DNA of 64,000 nt from Neodontobutis hainanensis (GCA_024349245.1 JALDNG010000993.1:1-64000); one strand, 5' to 3'; shown: positions 24,442-36,424, numbered from the stretch's first letter. Numbers and translations: made by a program. Notes: generated by a model from the letters alone, not told the origin.

Positions 24442-24932
24442 ATGTCTGATTCAGAAAATTCACTTTTGACGATAATTGATCAAATAATCGGAGGGAACAA
24501 AAGTAAAAAGATGTTTTAAACAGGAGATGGTTGCGTGATGATTCCCGGTCCATCTATAAGTTATCTGAAACAGGTTACTGAGAATATAAAAAAAGTAGTT
24601 CTAATGTTAAAATAAATTCAAAACTTCTGAATTTTAAAATGAACTATGACTAAGTTTCACCTTCCTGGAATACCTCAAAAACATCCTTTTACTCTTGACA
24701 TATTCTACTTTGTATTCCATTCCTCCTTAACAGTCTAATGTAAAACCGTGTTCAATCAAAGGTGAAAAAAATTCTTGAAAATAGTTTTGGTATTTATTGT
24801 TTACTTTTGTATGACGTAACCATTATTATGGCGATTTTTAGTTTACCCGCGCAAGCGCTTAGACTGAAATTAAGCGTATTTCGTGGAACAAACCAACACG
24901 GCATTAGATCAAAGTATAGATATGAATTCTAA
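24442..24932 (+). CDS. small single-pass membrane protein with short introns
   Basis: ATG 24442 'MSDSENSLLTIIDQIIGGN', intron 24503-24523 (21 nt), then 'RDGCVMIPGPSISYLKQV'. Intron 24595-24654 (60 nt) leads to 'FHLPGIPQKHPFTLDIFYF', followed by introns 24712-24733 (22), 24762-24784 (23) and 24816-24841 (26) and the end 'SVFRGTNQHGIRSKYRYEF', TAA 24930-24932; 112 aa. One hydrophobic stretch (VLVFIVYFCM) and a basic C-terminus suggest a small organelle-membrane subunit, but I recognise no family. The alternative is two adjacent small ORFs, each complete (24442-24615, 50 aa; 24646-24932, 71 aa). It lies upstream of GTF2H1 on the same strand. Confidence 0.6.
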
Positions 24933-25421
24933 AAATTAATTTGAAAGTAATAATATATTTATCATATTAAGAATGCCATAATGCATTCATCTAATTGACC
25001 AAAGATGAAACATTCAATCTGATCAATATGTGAACGCCATTTTAAGAAATCGGTTAATGTAATGCTTTAATTTTTTTAAAATCAGACTTTTCAAACGTGA
25101 GGATCTCGAGCAATTATCATGAAATCATGAAATTATTTAAATCAACACTGAAAATTCAAATTTAGTTGATGAAAATTTTTTCGCAAACATAAAATCTTAA
25201 AATATCATGCCTGTATTTATAAATTTTATTTCAATCCGAGTGACGATGTTGTATTTTAATTTCAAATTATCTCATCGGTTCAGAAAAAAATGTTAAAATA
25301 AACGGAGAAGTCTAAATTTAAAGCACGTACAGCGAAAAATCCATTTTTTCAAAATTTCCGAAGTTGGACGAAGTATAATAAGTATATACATCACTTTGTT
25401 TCGCATAATATAAAAAGATAG

Positions 25422-27145
25422 ATGAGCTCACAAGAAAAAATATTACAAAGCATTGTGTTTGAAATAAAAGCTGGAATATCGGAACAGGATATTGACGGTG
25501 GAATTAAAATATTTACTGATCGTTTAGAATGGCGGAGTTCTAACCTTGAAAATGAGATAATTCTGAAATACAAAGATATCAAATGTTTTGAAATTATTTT
25601 TCGATTTAGTTATCAAAATAAGTTCAGAAGTATTGAATAAATTATATCTACGCTTGATATTGAACGACGGGTCGGAGAAAACGTTTAAATTCCAATCCTC
25701 AGACTTCGAAAAGGATATTGAAAACCGCACAAAGGTGAAATCCTTACTTGCTAAATTGATGTCTGCTAGTAGGAGCAGTGACAGTAACGAATTCTCAACT
25801 AGCATTCAACAAAAAAATGAAATGTTGACTTCGGACCCGAATTTATACCAGTTATACAAGGAATTAGTCGTGAACGGTCACTCCACAGCGAGTGAATTCT
25901 GGTCTAGTAATATCATACATGGCGAAAATTCTATTTATAAAAATTCAATTACAAAAACCTCCAAAAAACGGGCGATTCCAAGTGGATTCTGGTCATCCTT
26001 GATCCCTATAAGTGTTGGGTGTAACGAAATCAGTCTTAGTCTAACTCCCGAATATATCGATGCAATTTTCCTAGCCTACCCTGCTAGTATAACATTTAAA
26101 ACATTAAGTTAAGCAAAAATTTGACGAAATGGTTCCTGACCAAATTTCTGAAACCCTCTTTTGGACCCAGTTTTTTCAGGCCCATTATTTTTATCGCGAT
26201 CGAAATAAAGCAGCAAGAGATAAACCCAACATGTTTCTTCAAATTTTCCTCGACGCAGATCAAAACCTCAAGAATAGCGAAGATGGAAATTTGGAAAGTG
26301 CCGAATTTGGAATTAAAAGCCAAACCACAAACCCCGAAGTATATTCCTTGTAATCACAGGGTTATGGGCTTGAAAACGAGGTTTCAGACGAGTGTCAATT
26401 CTCTTTCGGTCGGCGTTTCAACCTACAGAGCCATACATTGTTAAAAACATTTAAAGACACGAAATTAAACTCATGTTCTTTGAATAAAGTTAATTATTGT
26501 GAATGAGCAGAATCAATCACGTTCTTGTATGGATTTGTGCCATGAAAAATCATCATCAAGCGATCCACAGTTAATCTTAGACACAGCAAAGTTTTCAAAG
26601 TCCGCGTGCCCACCTAAAAATGTTTATTCTTCGTTTACATTAGGGGAACAAAACCTCGACACCTTCAAACACCGCATTCATGATGGATCACCTCGACCAA
26701 TGGAGCAAAAGCAACTTTAAAGTTTAATCGTTGTTAAATAAGATATTTACAATTATGTCTGACGAATCGGAGAAAAGTGCGTTGGAAAACGATAAAGGTA
26801 AAAATGTTAAACGTATTAGAATCAATAAGTGCTGAAATCACTGAAGAGTTGATTTTTCATCATAAAATATTCTACGAATTGGTGAGGATCCTATGGAGCA
26901 CTTTTGTCCCTCACATAACAAACGTTACACTGGTTTGCTTTTTTCTAACAATGAAGATAAATAAAAAAATGGAATGCATTGAAAAGTATTATGAAAAAAA
27001 ATATCTCCCATGGCTGGATAAAAACTCCTTCAGATCTGTTTGAGTGAGTTTATTCAAATAGGATAAATTCTCGCATCTTGAAAATTTCATAAATACTGCA
27101 AGGAATAAATATCGAAACATCACGGCAAGATTTCGCCAAACTTAA
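25422..27145 (+). CDS. GTF2H1: TFIIH core subunit p62 (TFB1)
   Basis: Core TFIIH subunit used in promoter opening by RNA polymerase II and in nucleotide excision repair; p62 contacts XPB/XPD and activators. ATG 25422, TAA 27143-27145. Nine GT-AG introns: 25585-25609, 26087-26108, 26339-26359, 26489-26510, 26622-26643, 26722-26742, 26798-26819, 26933-26956, 27038-27061 (21-25 nt). Their removal gives exactly 506 codons (human about 548). N-terminal PH-like domain (residues 1 to about 105, 'DIKFIKISSEVLNK'); first BSD domain 'LYQLYKELVVNG' (about 130); second BSD 'LTPEYIDAIF...LFWTQFFQAHYFYRDR' (about 195-240); C-terminal helical domain 'LVRILWSTFVPHITN' and 'KFSHLENFINTARNKY'. Each join reproduces the family alignment. 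The intron at 26933 is a multiple of three with no stop, so gene finders would translate through it. Confidence 0.96.
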
Positions 27146-27232
27146 GACTTACCCCATTATTTTGTATCTTATTGTTGTTTTTGTAGTTTATACGGCAAAA
27201 CTGTTTTACTTCTGATTGATAGATTGCACGAA

Positions 27233-27512
27233 CTAGCTCGTTCTTTTTGTATGATAGTTTAACATTGACGATATTGGAACGGTATTCATTCTCTTTATTC
27301 AACAAAAATGCGAGAACGTCGCATCGTATAAATTTGATTTGCGTGAATATGGAAATATGTTTAAATGTTCAACATAAGCTACGATATCGATAATTTTAAA
27401 AGCGGGTTGAGCAAGTTCAGTATTTTTCTCAATAAACGGTATAAAAAACAACAGAATTTATAAATCGATCGTAAATAGAAAAACAGGAATGACAGTTTGA
27501 GCTTCTTGCCAT
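27233..27512 (-). CDS. 75-aa orphan protein with two short introns
   Basis: ATG 27512-27510, introns 27428-27452 (25 nt) and 27291-27317 (27 nt), TAG 27235-27233. The spliced frame is 'MARSSNCHSCFSIYDRFINS' + 'KNTELAQPAFKIIDIVAYV' + 'EHLNIFPYSRKSNLYDA' + 'TMNTVPISSMLNYH...'. Coding-like composition and exact frame closure support it. No domain, signal peptide or membrane segment seen; not recognised. Its stop lies 87 bp from the stop of convergent GTF2H1. A longer minus frame over 27120-27305 overlaps the end of GTF2H1 and is less likely. Confidence 0.55.
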
Positions 27513-28406
27513 TGTCAAACATCCGATGAGAGTTGATTAAACACGAAAAGATTCACACTTAAATGCTTAAAATCTTTTTGAAGTTTACAAAATAATTCGA
27601 TTCGTTTGTTTTTAGAAATAATTTTTGAATGCAAAATAATATTTTATCATCATGAGTTAAAGATGTTTTAAGATTCATGTACATATGGTGAATGATAACG
27701 AAATAGGAGTTATTGAGTTCTCATTTCTCGTTACTTGTGAAATAATATGATTTAATATCTTATAATCTTTAACATATCAATGAATACGAAAGAAATAAAG
27801 GATGTTATAGTTTCACTTGTTCATATACCTTCTTCAAGCCTCACTGCTGGCAACGAAACAGGGGACTTTGAGGGACTGTGTGAATAAAGATAGCGAGTGA
27901 CAAATATTTAACATTCAAACAAATAATAACTTCATTTTACGATTGATTTGAGCCTATTGACTGTTTCAATACCCTTAATTCATAAAAAATCAAATTGATG
28001 AATGGGTGAAACGTAACCGCATCCTTTTTCATTTATTTATCAGTTCAATCAACATCATTAGGTAAAAGTTCAATACAAACCCCATTATTTTATTAAATCA
28101 TAATTTTATCCAAAATAATATCTTATTTTTAATAGTTTTTAAAAATGAGTTTTACAAATTATGAATTTAACACAACATTCATGGCATCTAACCAGATTGA
28201 TATTATAATTAATTTATTTAATTCTTACATAAAGAAGATATATAATCAAAGAATTTTTTTTAACCCTAGTAATGGAGATAACTTGCTCTGTGACATATTC
28301 ACAACTGTTGCTCTTCAAATCCAATATAAATATCAACTAAAATAAATTTTACTTCAAACCAAAAGTTTGTAAATCTTCAAAATGGGTAATTTGTGAATTT
28401 AACAAA
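27513..28406. other. intergenic, weak signals only
   Basis: 28145-28345 (+) starts with ATG and is open for 66 codons, but its composition (Asn/Ile/Phe-rich) is no better than chance. A GC-richer patch at 27836-27890 reads 'SHSPSKSPVSLPAVRLEE' on the minus strand, a possible isolated exon. Confidence 0.45.
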
Positions 28407-28721
28407 ATGGGCAAACATCCCGACCTCCCTACATTCAGCTTAAAGATTAACGTATAAGAGGAATCAACGACGTATCTTTATGTGACAGACGCTTAAAAAA
28501 TTATCCTTACCTCTGCCACACTATATAAAGTATATTTTTAATGAAAAATCATCAATGAATTACAAGGATAATTTACCATACCTAGAAATTCCATCAGTAC
28601 CAAAAATTTATAACTCACGAATTCATACGAAAAGCATGGCCATTATATTCATTATTAGAACATAAAATCACGCGTAGAATTGATCGAAAAGATCAAGAAA
28701 TTAACTCTTAGCTTTTCGTGA
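28407..28721 (+). CDS. 71-aa candidate protein, two introns
   Basis: ATG 28407 'MGKHPDLPTFSLKIN', intron 28452-28488 (37 nt), 'TLKKLSLPLPHYIKYIF', '...YKDNLPYLEIPS', intron 28597-28658 (62 nt), 'NIKSRVELIEKIKKLTLSF', TGA 28719-28721. Frame is kept through both joins. Without the second intron the frame runs on to a stop at about 28663. The C-terminal part would form an amphipathic helix. No family recognised. Confidence 0.35.
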
Positions 28722-29550
28722 CTGTCTCCATATACAATTTAAATTTCATACCAAATAATTTCTAGAATACTCAATAAACGTTATTGTATTTCATGGATAC
28801 GTTCGTCTAGAGTTATCATAGCTAAATTAACCAAGTTTTGTCGTTAACTAAATTTTATGTTCTTCGAAATATAATCAAATTTAACTTAAATCTACCACGC
28901 GTTTCATTATTTAAGATTATTTTTGTTTTTTACAAAAATTCACAAAATTATCGGTTAAATGATCTCGCTGATAAATTTTTGTACAAATTAAATGTTGAAA
29001 CTTTAAAGAGTTCATACGTTTTCAAAGAGTTTGATCAAGTTAGAGCAAAAATCTCTTTTTCTTGGAATGAGCTGCAATTATGTTAAAATTCACAAAGGCT
29101 AATTATTTTCCAAGAAACCGTGAGCCGTTTGATTGAAGAATATATGATGTAAACATAGTTTGAGTCGATATTCAAGATCAAAAACTTACGTTAAAAATTG
29201 ATATGCTTTATCCACCAATGGGTAACTCTCATTATGTTAAATATTCCGTGCAAAGAACATAGTTTGTGTGTAGCTGGCCCATCGATTATGTATTATGCTT
29301 AAATTTTATGGATGACGTATTTTTATTAAATACTGACCAATACTATTCAATGAGACGATTCTGTTCATTTAACGATGGTCTGAAATTTTTAATATATTTT
29401 TTTCTGATTCTAAAAGAACCAATGCCTGAAATCTACATTTGATTGATTAAACTGAGAACAAATTGATTAAATATCGTGTCAAAAATTTCACCATATTCGT
29501 TTGAGAACTGGCATAAAAAAGGTGTTTGACGGAATTGAGTTTCCAGACAG

Positions 29551-29743
29551 ACGAAAAAACAGAGACTCATAAAACAGCGCATACGAGCTAAATTACAGAT
29601 AAAATCTTTCTCAAGGAATAAACCAACCAAGTTCGGTGTAAAAAATTTTATGATAATGCCAAGCTGGAAATTTATTCAGTTTGGAAAAAAGATAACTCTT
29701 TATGATGAACGAAAGTTGTTAGAATATGGCAGAGCGGTCAGAG
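29551..29743 (+). pseudogene. piggyBac-like transposase fragment
   Basis: An open stretch reading 'RAKLQIKSFSRNKPTKFGV' then 'KNFMIMPSWKFIQFGKKI'. The block R...[FI]xxxNKPTKFGxKxxM matches the conserved 'NKPxKFGIK' region of piggyBac (DDE_Tnp_1_7) transposases. The neighbouring catalytic context is missing and there is no complete ORF, so it is a relic or a domesticated scrap. Assignment rests on this one motif. Confidence 0.4.
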
Positions 29744-30045
29744 GTGAGTTTAATTTCAAAGCACTTCCTTAGTTCTTCATATATTCTCTTTCGATACGAG
29801 TTTATTATTTATTTTCAAGATAACTTGATGCATAACATGCAAATTGAAAAAAACAGAAACTGAGAAAAATAATATTTTAATCACGAGTAAATTTTGTGAT
29901 TTGACTTATTCTTCAAGAAGCTCTCAGTCTAAATAATTTTTTTCAGATAATTAGGGTAAAAATATTTAATAAAAGATCTGAAAATTAATTTTTGAAGGCC
30001 TTTTACAGTTGATAAGTTAAAATTTATTTTTTTACAGGGTTGAAA

Positions 30046-30065
30046 TCAAATACATATCTGAATAG
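30046..30065 (-). CDS. candidate terminal exon
   Basis: Follows a strong acceptor (tttaattttcag). With the 1-nt carry-over from the exon at 30126-30195 it reads A-I-Q-I-C-I-stop. Confidence 0.35.
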
Positions 30066-30125
30066 CTGAAAATTAAAGGAAATAAAGATCAATTTGATTG
30101 TATAACTTGTGACAATGAAAATTAC

Positions 30126-30195
30126 CTTCAACTGGGTCAAGGGGGCTAACGCCACTAACCTCACCACCTAGACCCAAACTATCATCTTCAGAGGC
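30126..30195 (-). CDS. candidate exon (70 nt)
   Basis: A GC-rich island flanked by ttaaattag and gtaatt on the minus strand. It reads 'ASEDDSLGLGGEVSGVSPLD' then PVE plus one base. It stands out sharply from the AT-rich surroundings and is joined by 60-62-nt introns to its neighbours. Confidence 0.5.
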
Positions 30196-30257
30196 CTAAT
30201 TTAAGAATTCAGGTAAAGAATTCAAAATTATTCAAATATATGGATTCTTAAACTTAC

Positions 30258-30302
30258 ATTGAGGAATCGGGCAAGTAGATCATAACTTCCTTCATCGTTA
30301 AT
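30258..30302 (-). CDS. candidate exon (45 nt, phase 0)
   Basis: Flanked by cgaatttag and gtaagt. It reads 'INDEGSYDLLARFLN' and continues in frame into the exon at 30126-30195. Confidence 0.5.
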
Positions 30303-31185
30303 CTAAATTCGTTAATGTTCGTAAAATGAGTTTTGAGGAAATTAAATATTGGAAAAATTAAAAAACACGTTTATGAACAAAATTTAAATATTCACAAGAA
30401 TATTAGCTGTTAATAAACCTTCCTACGTTTAGGAAAGAGTTAAAAAAATTTGACGTGAGTTAAAATAAGAGTAAAAAATCAACGATGGAACATCTTTTTA
30501 AATATCTATCGGTTTCAAAGTGAATGAACACGACATATCCCATTATCGCAAATTTTCTCATTTTGAAATGCAAAATGAAAAATGCAAATTTTTAAGATCT
30601 AGTTTTAAATGTGCTGATTCAATATCATATAATTATTTGAGGAATTTTACTTTGAACACTTGTTCTGTATGGAAACTGTTTTTATTGTTCTCAAGTTAAT
30701 TTCAATAAAAAAGCTCGAGCAGATAAATAAACATAAACTGTCAATAGAACAAAAATTCAACAAGCAAAACCATGGAAATATTTTTGAATGTATTCCATAA
30801 AAACCAAAAACTCAGTGTATTTATAAAATATTGGTTAAATTACATATAGATTATTAATTTTTCAGATATTTAAAAAATTTGAAAATCAATACGAAAAGTC
30901 ATAACTAGAAGTCGAAAATTCATTGAATAGACAGAAAAATTTTTTTGGTGAACATATAGATTATAAAAATGTCCACGAATGTTAAAGCTAAACACTGATA
31001 AAGTTTTGAAAATCATTTTAATTATGTTTTAAATATAATTAGGTGAATAGTGGATTACATATGAGTACATTTTTAAATATGATAAACGTGCCGATTTTGA
31101 AGAAATATCAAACTTAATGTAAGTTTGATCAGTTATAAGATTTGTTTATTTTATATTATTCGATTTTAATTATAAATTAAAAAAT

Positions 31186-31245
31186 ACTTTATAATTTTAA
31201 ACAAGATTAAAAAAGACTTTATAATTTTAAACAAGATTAAAAAAG
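31186..31245. repeat. perfect 30-bp tandem duplication
   Basis: 31186-31215 and 31216-31245 are identical, head to tail. Recent local duplication in AT-rich DNA. Confidence 0.9.
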
Positions 31246-32047
31246 ATTTAAAACGAGCTTATTTCTTAACAGTGATATGAGGTCAAAAAAAATAAAAATC
31301 GTATCATAATTTAATGATATATTTTTGGTTAAAAATAAAGTAATTTCATACCGAAGCCAATAAGCTTTTTGTTGGTGAAAACCATTGAGCGACTGGTTCT
31401 TGCTAATATTAATATTTATTGATGAAATTAAAGATTTATTTCAAGATGCTTTATAAATATTTCCAATTAATAAAGTATAGTCATGCAAAATATGATAAAC
31501 AAGCAGACTTTTTGTTTTCTGATTGAAAGTAATTTCTGATAAATGGAAGAGTTTTCAAAGAAGCTAATTTCGAAAATTTATTCTTGTTCGAAATGATTTT
31601 TCAAATATACTGTGTGAATTGGATTTCTATGTCACAATAAATTAGCAAAAACTTTGCAAATAAGAAGGTACCAGATAAAAAATTCCGCAATAATAGCAAT
31701 TAAAATTTACACAGCTGAAAATTATCATTACATTAGTTTGATGAATATTCAACTGAACATTTTATTTTTCAATCAGCTATAAAATGAAAATTGTAATTTA
31801 ACAATTAAAAAAATATTTAAGCTCATAGACAACTCTCGACGATAAAAAAGTGAAAGTCATGTCCAAAGTTGGAAAATTTTATTGTGAAAGATTGAATATG
31901 TATATAAAATTTACAAGACTTCCTTATCACAATAATATTTTAATTTAAAATTTGAAATATAGCTTCCAAAGCTTTTTATCAAAATATTAAATTGAATTTC
32001 TTAAAATTCAAAAAATTTGAATCTGAAAAGTATTTAACTAGAATAGA

Positions 32048-32236
32048 ATGTTAATGTCTCATTCTGAAAGGATTTCGCAGTTATTCCTTGAAACTCGGCT
32101 AAGGTCGCCCGAAAAAATAAATTCAGTGATTATTCAAAAAAGATTGTTATTAAAAACATTAAGTTATACTTTTAAGAAAGAAGAAAGAATTTTTTCTCCA
32201 AAATTAAAAAAATCTCAAATTAAGAAACCGAAATAA
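32048..32236 (+). CDS. weak candidate ORF
   Basis: Begins with two true ATGs: 'MLMSHSERISQLFLETRLRS', ending in a Lys-rich tail. The first 25 codons look coding. A 23-nt GT-AG segment would switch frame after '...ETRL'. Could be the start of a gene or chance. Confidence 0.25.
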   Translation: MLMSHSERISQLFLETRLRSPEKINSVIIQKRLLLKTLSYTFKKEERIFSPKLKKSQIKKPK

Positions 32237-33328
32237 GTTAGTATATCAGCTGTAAAAAATCATGTTTAGATGTATTGGCAAGGATAAAAACAGTCTATAA
32301 CAAATTAAAAATGATTTAAAAAATTTTATTTTTTGATTATAATTCAGATTGGATATTTGTGGTTTATATGCCTAATTTTAACCAATGTTCGGAATTTTGA
32401 AACGCGTTGGTATTACACCTGTAAAATAAATGTGAATGTTTCATTTATTCTCATTTTAAACTTTTCAAAAAAATACTTTCATTCAGTAAACTATTCTATC
32501 GTAAGCTTACACGTGTAAAATTCGACAAATTATTGGACAGGTTCCGAGCCTTAACAATATATCGATTTTAAGAATAGAATTTCTGTTTTTAAAATTTGAA
32601 CTATTTTAGACAATATCGATGAAATAAAAACATTAACTAAATTTTCAAAAATTATATTTATCTGAAAATAGAAAATATTTGAAAATAAATCGGTTTACGT
32701 AATTTTTGTAAATTTATTTTCATTCATAAATTCACAATTTTCAACAACGAAAATGTTTCTTAAAAATTTCAATACAAAAAGGAAATCGTTGTTTAGAATT
32801 AAGAGAGCTGAAATTGCTGAATTCATCAATATGATAAAAATTATTTTTCATCAGTGAGTTTTGATTTTTTGAAAAAACTAAACTTACCAGACACACGAAT
32901 GATAAAAATGAAGAAAGAAAAAGAACGAAATTTTAGTTAGATACTTAATAAAAATCGATTTTTGAAATTTAAAAAATTGATTTTTGTGCGATATTTTAAT
33001 GCTATGTGATGCAAATTTAGCCTACGTCAACGATCCTTTCATTTCAATTAGAAAAGAAAAAAATTATTGCATTGAAATGTCCACGTTTAGAAAAGCTCCA
33101 GAATGTAATAAAATAAAATTATTTTAAAAAATTTATGTTCAAGCATATTTTATGAAAAACGTGAAAATAACTTAGTATAATATAAAATTGATAAATGAGA
33201 GGTTAAATTTGAACAGTTTAAGGTAAAATTCAACAGATAATGTAAACTTGTGAAAAATATCGCATAAAATGTTTATGATTTCAATGTTTAAACTTAAAGA
33301 ATATTTAAAAGATAGAATGCACTATTAC

Positions 33329-33355
33329 ATTTTCAGGTCCAGTTTCTTCTAACAA
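33329..33355 (-). CDS. candidate micro-exon (27 nt)
   Basis: Between acceptor ...actttgag and donor gtaata; reads 'LLEETGPEN' in phase 0. Confidence 0.4.
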
Positions 33356-33643
33356 CTCAAAGTTATGAGTTTTCTAATTTAAAAAAAGTTAAAGAGCTGT
33401 TATTTAATTAAAATCATTAAATTCATTATTTTCTTGTTAAAAACTTAACTTTAAATGAAAATTATCAGATATTTTGTAATTTTAAAACGATAATTCATTG
33501 AAGATACATAAATTTTGTTTGTAAAATATTTTTAATAAACATTATTAACAACCTCTTTAATCTGTCTCATTATCAATAAAAATATGGATTTATTAAAAAG
33601 TATTGAAAAAACTTCGAATTTAGATTTTCATTGACATACGAAC

Positions 33644-33671
33644 TGTTTCTGGGGGAGTGGAGGAGGTTCAT
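33644..33671 (-). CDS. candidate micro-exon (28 nt)
   Basis: GC-rich island after acceptor ...tatgagacag, donor gttcgt. Reads EPPPLPQK-like or 'MNLLHSPRN' depending on phase. A similar acceptor (aatgagacag) occurs 100 bp away. Confidence 0.35.
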
Positions 33672-35644
33672 CTGTCTCATATTAAAATGCGATAACAAAT
33701 TTTGAAGTAAATTTTAAAATAATTTAATTAAAAATATTGATTAATATAAGTTTTTAATATAAATATTTATTTTTTTACCCAGGCATTAAAAGACCAGATT
33801 TTGAATCATGAAAGTTTTAGGTAAATTAAAAATATTAAAAAATCATAGTTAGGATTTGACAGGACCGAAGGCGACTGATTTTAAAAACAAACGACGTTTA
33901 AAAGAACATGTTAAATGTTAAAAAATTATCAGAACTTATATTTTTTAACAATTGATCTTTTGTAAGATTCTCTAAATTACAAATCAGTCACTGAAAAAAA
34001 GGGACTGAAAATTTATCAACTTCAACTGGGTTAAAATATCCACCAATGATAAAACCATATACGAAAGGCAATTCAACATGATAAAATTAGTTTATGAAAT
34101 ATATTTTCGAAACCCATATTTTATAATTTTGTGTTCATTGAGAATTTTATCTTTATGGTAAAATATCGAAAAAAATTTTGATATAATATATGAACGAGTA
34201 AAAAATTTTCCCGGTCATTTATTTTAATTTGGATTCTTTTTGAATGAAAATAAACGGCAACGGCGAACATAAAAATATTTAATATAATAATATATCAACA
34301 ATTAATCTGTCTCAAAATGGAATTTTTTTAAGTTTCGTCGATGTCTTTGCGAAATAGCTCATTTACTTCAAAAACTGAAAAAATTAACTAGCCCAGGTAT
34401 TTTAATTTGAAATTCAATTAAAAAAAATCTGAGTTTAAAATTCTATGTGAAGGTTATTCATATCTTCTATCAAAAGTTATTTTTTACATTTATTGAAATA
34501 TGAAACCAAAGACGTGATAATTTAATTGTTTGTCTCTTGATTACACAATTAACTTTTTTTAACGAACAAATTGTTTCAAATAAAAATACATAAAAGATAT
34601 TTTTGAGAACTATTCACGTGTAAGTGAAAATATTAAACGTTTTATTTTTACTCTAACAAAATTGGCTGTTTAAATTTGAATACAAAGAAATATAACGTCT
34701 CTGATAAGACAAAAATTCATCACATAACACGACAAAGAAAATTTCTAAAATATTTATTTTTATTCTGACTCTGAATAAAAATATATAACAATTTTAGAAA
34801 AATCTCAATTATATTTTAACATAACAAGATTTAGACGATAATCTCAAAGATTAAATGAATTCTAAAAATATTTTCAAACATGATATGATTTAAATTATGA
34901 TATAACGGCAAATTTTCGACTGAATGAGAAAAAAAATATCAGCACTACAAACTCGGAACATTATGAAATGAAAATTACGTCGATGAATTTGTTGAAAAAT
35001 TCAAAATCTTATTGTTTTCTGACTATGTTATAAATACAAATATATATGATTGGCAAGATTCTGTAAACTATCGATTTATGATGAATTAAAAATTTTAAAT
35101 TCCTTTGTAGGAAGAAAGGTTATATCTTGAGAAGCTGACAAATTTTCTTCAACAAACGACTTTAAGATAATTTGTCACAAAGTGATCTGATAAATTAATG
35201 TTTGGAAATATTTTATAATAAATATAATTTCTCTAATCAAGCAATCTTTCATATTTTCAACTTATAAATCAAAGCAATTAATTTGTGAAACGATTCATCA
35301 AAAAAATAATATTTGTTGATTATTGTTCAATGAATTTAAAATAGATCCACTAATTGACATATTTATGAAAAATAAACATCAAGTTCTTACAAATGTCTTC
35401 GGGAAATCGTAAATATGATTCTAAATTTTATGAAAACATTAAAACTAGAGATAATTATTTTTGAAAATGAAAGAGTATAAATAGCGAACTGATAATTTAT
35501 CACCATTAAAAAAACTTTAATCGATCGTCGCCAAAAATGAGACATATTATTTTTATTCAAAATTTAATCAAAAGATAAGATGCTAATTTAACCATTCTTA
35601 TGTGATTTAAATGTTACAAACATGATGATTATTTTATGAAATAC

Positions 35645-35686
35645 CTCTTCTTCTTCTTCTTGGATTTTACTCTTTCTCAACAACGC
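35645..35686 (-). CDS. candidate micro-exon, unit B copy 1 (42 nt)
   Basis: Acceptor ...ccaaaaaag, donor gtattt. Reads 'ALLRKSKIQEEEEE'. Similar to 'WHESLLRKAKEE' at 39772-39807; each lies downstream of an A-type exon. Confidence 0.5.
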
Positions 35687-36248
35687 CTTTTTTGGTTAAT
35701 AACAGTTTTTCGTGAATATGTTAGAATTTTAGAATTTTTATGTAAGTTTTTGAGCATCAGATTTAATGTGTTGAATTTATAACTTTTAAAAATAATTTGA
35801 CAAAAATAAATTCTTTATTGAACTCATCTATAAAAGGCTTCGTTCAAATATTTACAAAATATCAAAAAACATGTTAAATTAAATTCTTTTCGATGTAATA
35901 TTTTTCATATATTTAGCCAAAAAATTTAATCGTTAAATATGAGGAAAAACAACGGATTGTGCTGTTAAAAACGAGGTAGCTTTAAAGGACATTTCTGAAG
36001 GAAATACAAAAAGATATAAATAAAATTCATAAGAAAATCATTTTTGTTAAAATACAATAAATCTGATAAAGATTGAAAATTCTTTTGTTTCATATATTTA
36101 AAATAAATTAACATATTTGTTTTATTTGGAATCTGACTTAATTTATAGACTGATATTTTTGTTTAAACTTTCACTCAATATACATGTTGAATATTTTCAC
36201 TTTTTTCCCAAATTACAAAAATTTTGATTGAAATAAAAATACTAGTAC

Positions 36249-36296
36249 CAAAAACTCCTCATCAGATAGATCGTCTTCTAACGCTTTGTCTACTGA
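36249..36296 (-). CDS. candidate micro-exon, unit A copy 1 (48 nt)
   Basis: Acceptor ...ttattttag, donor gtacta. Reads 'SVDKALEDDLSDEEFL', clearly related to 'SIDDPNRHHLSGEDEFT' at 40003-40053, including shared bases around CTATCTG-TGA. Confidence 0.55.
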
Positions 36297-36424
36297 CTAA
36301 AATAAAAAGATTCTCAGATTGAACAGTTAGGGAGTATACGTTTCGGAAATTTGTAATTTATATCAAATTTATCTAATCAATCTATAAAAATAAAAAAATC
36401 TTTTAATTTAAAATAATTAATTAC

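Noticed and set aside
24646..24932. Cytochrome c oxidase subunit VIIc-like protein
   Set aside because: Only the size and a hydrophobic segment before a basic residue agree; the conserved LPF and R-QL motifs are absent.
25524..25805. 93-codon minus frame, and 25391-25582 and 26096-26323 minus
   Set aside because: Shadows of the firmly identified GTF2H1 gene.
27120..27305. 61-codon minus frame with good composition
   Set aside because: Overlaps the last codons of GTF2H1 and competes with the spliced 75-aa gene, which has an ATG and closes in frame.
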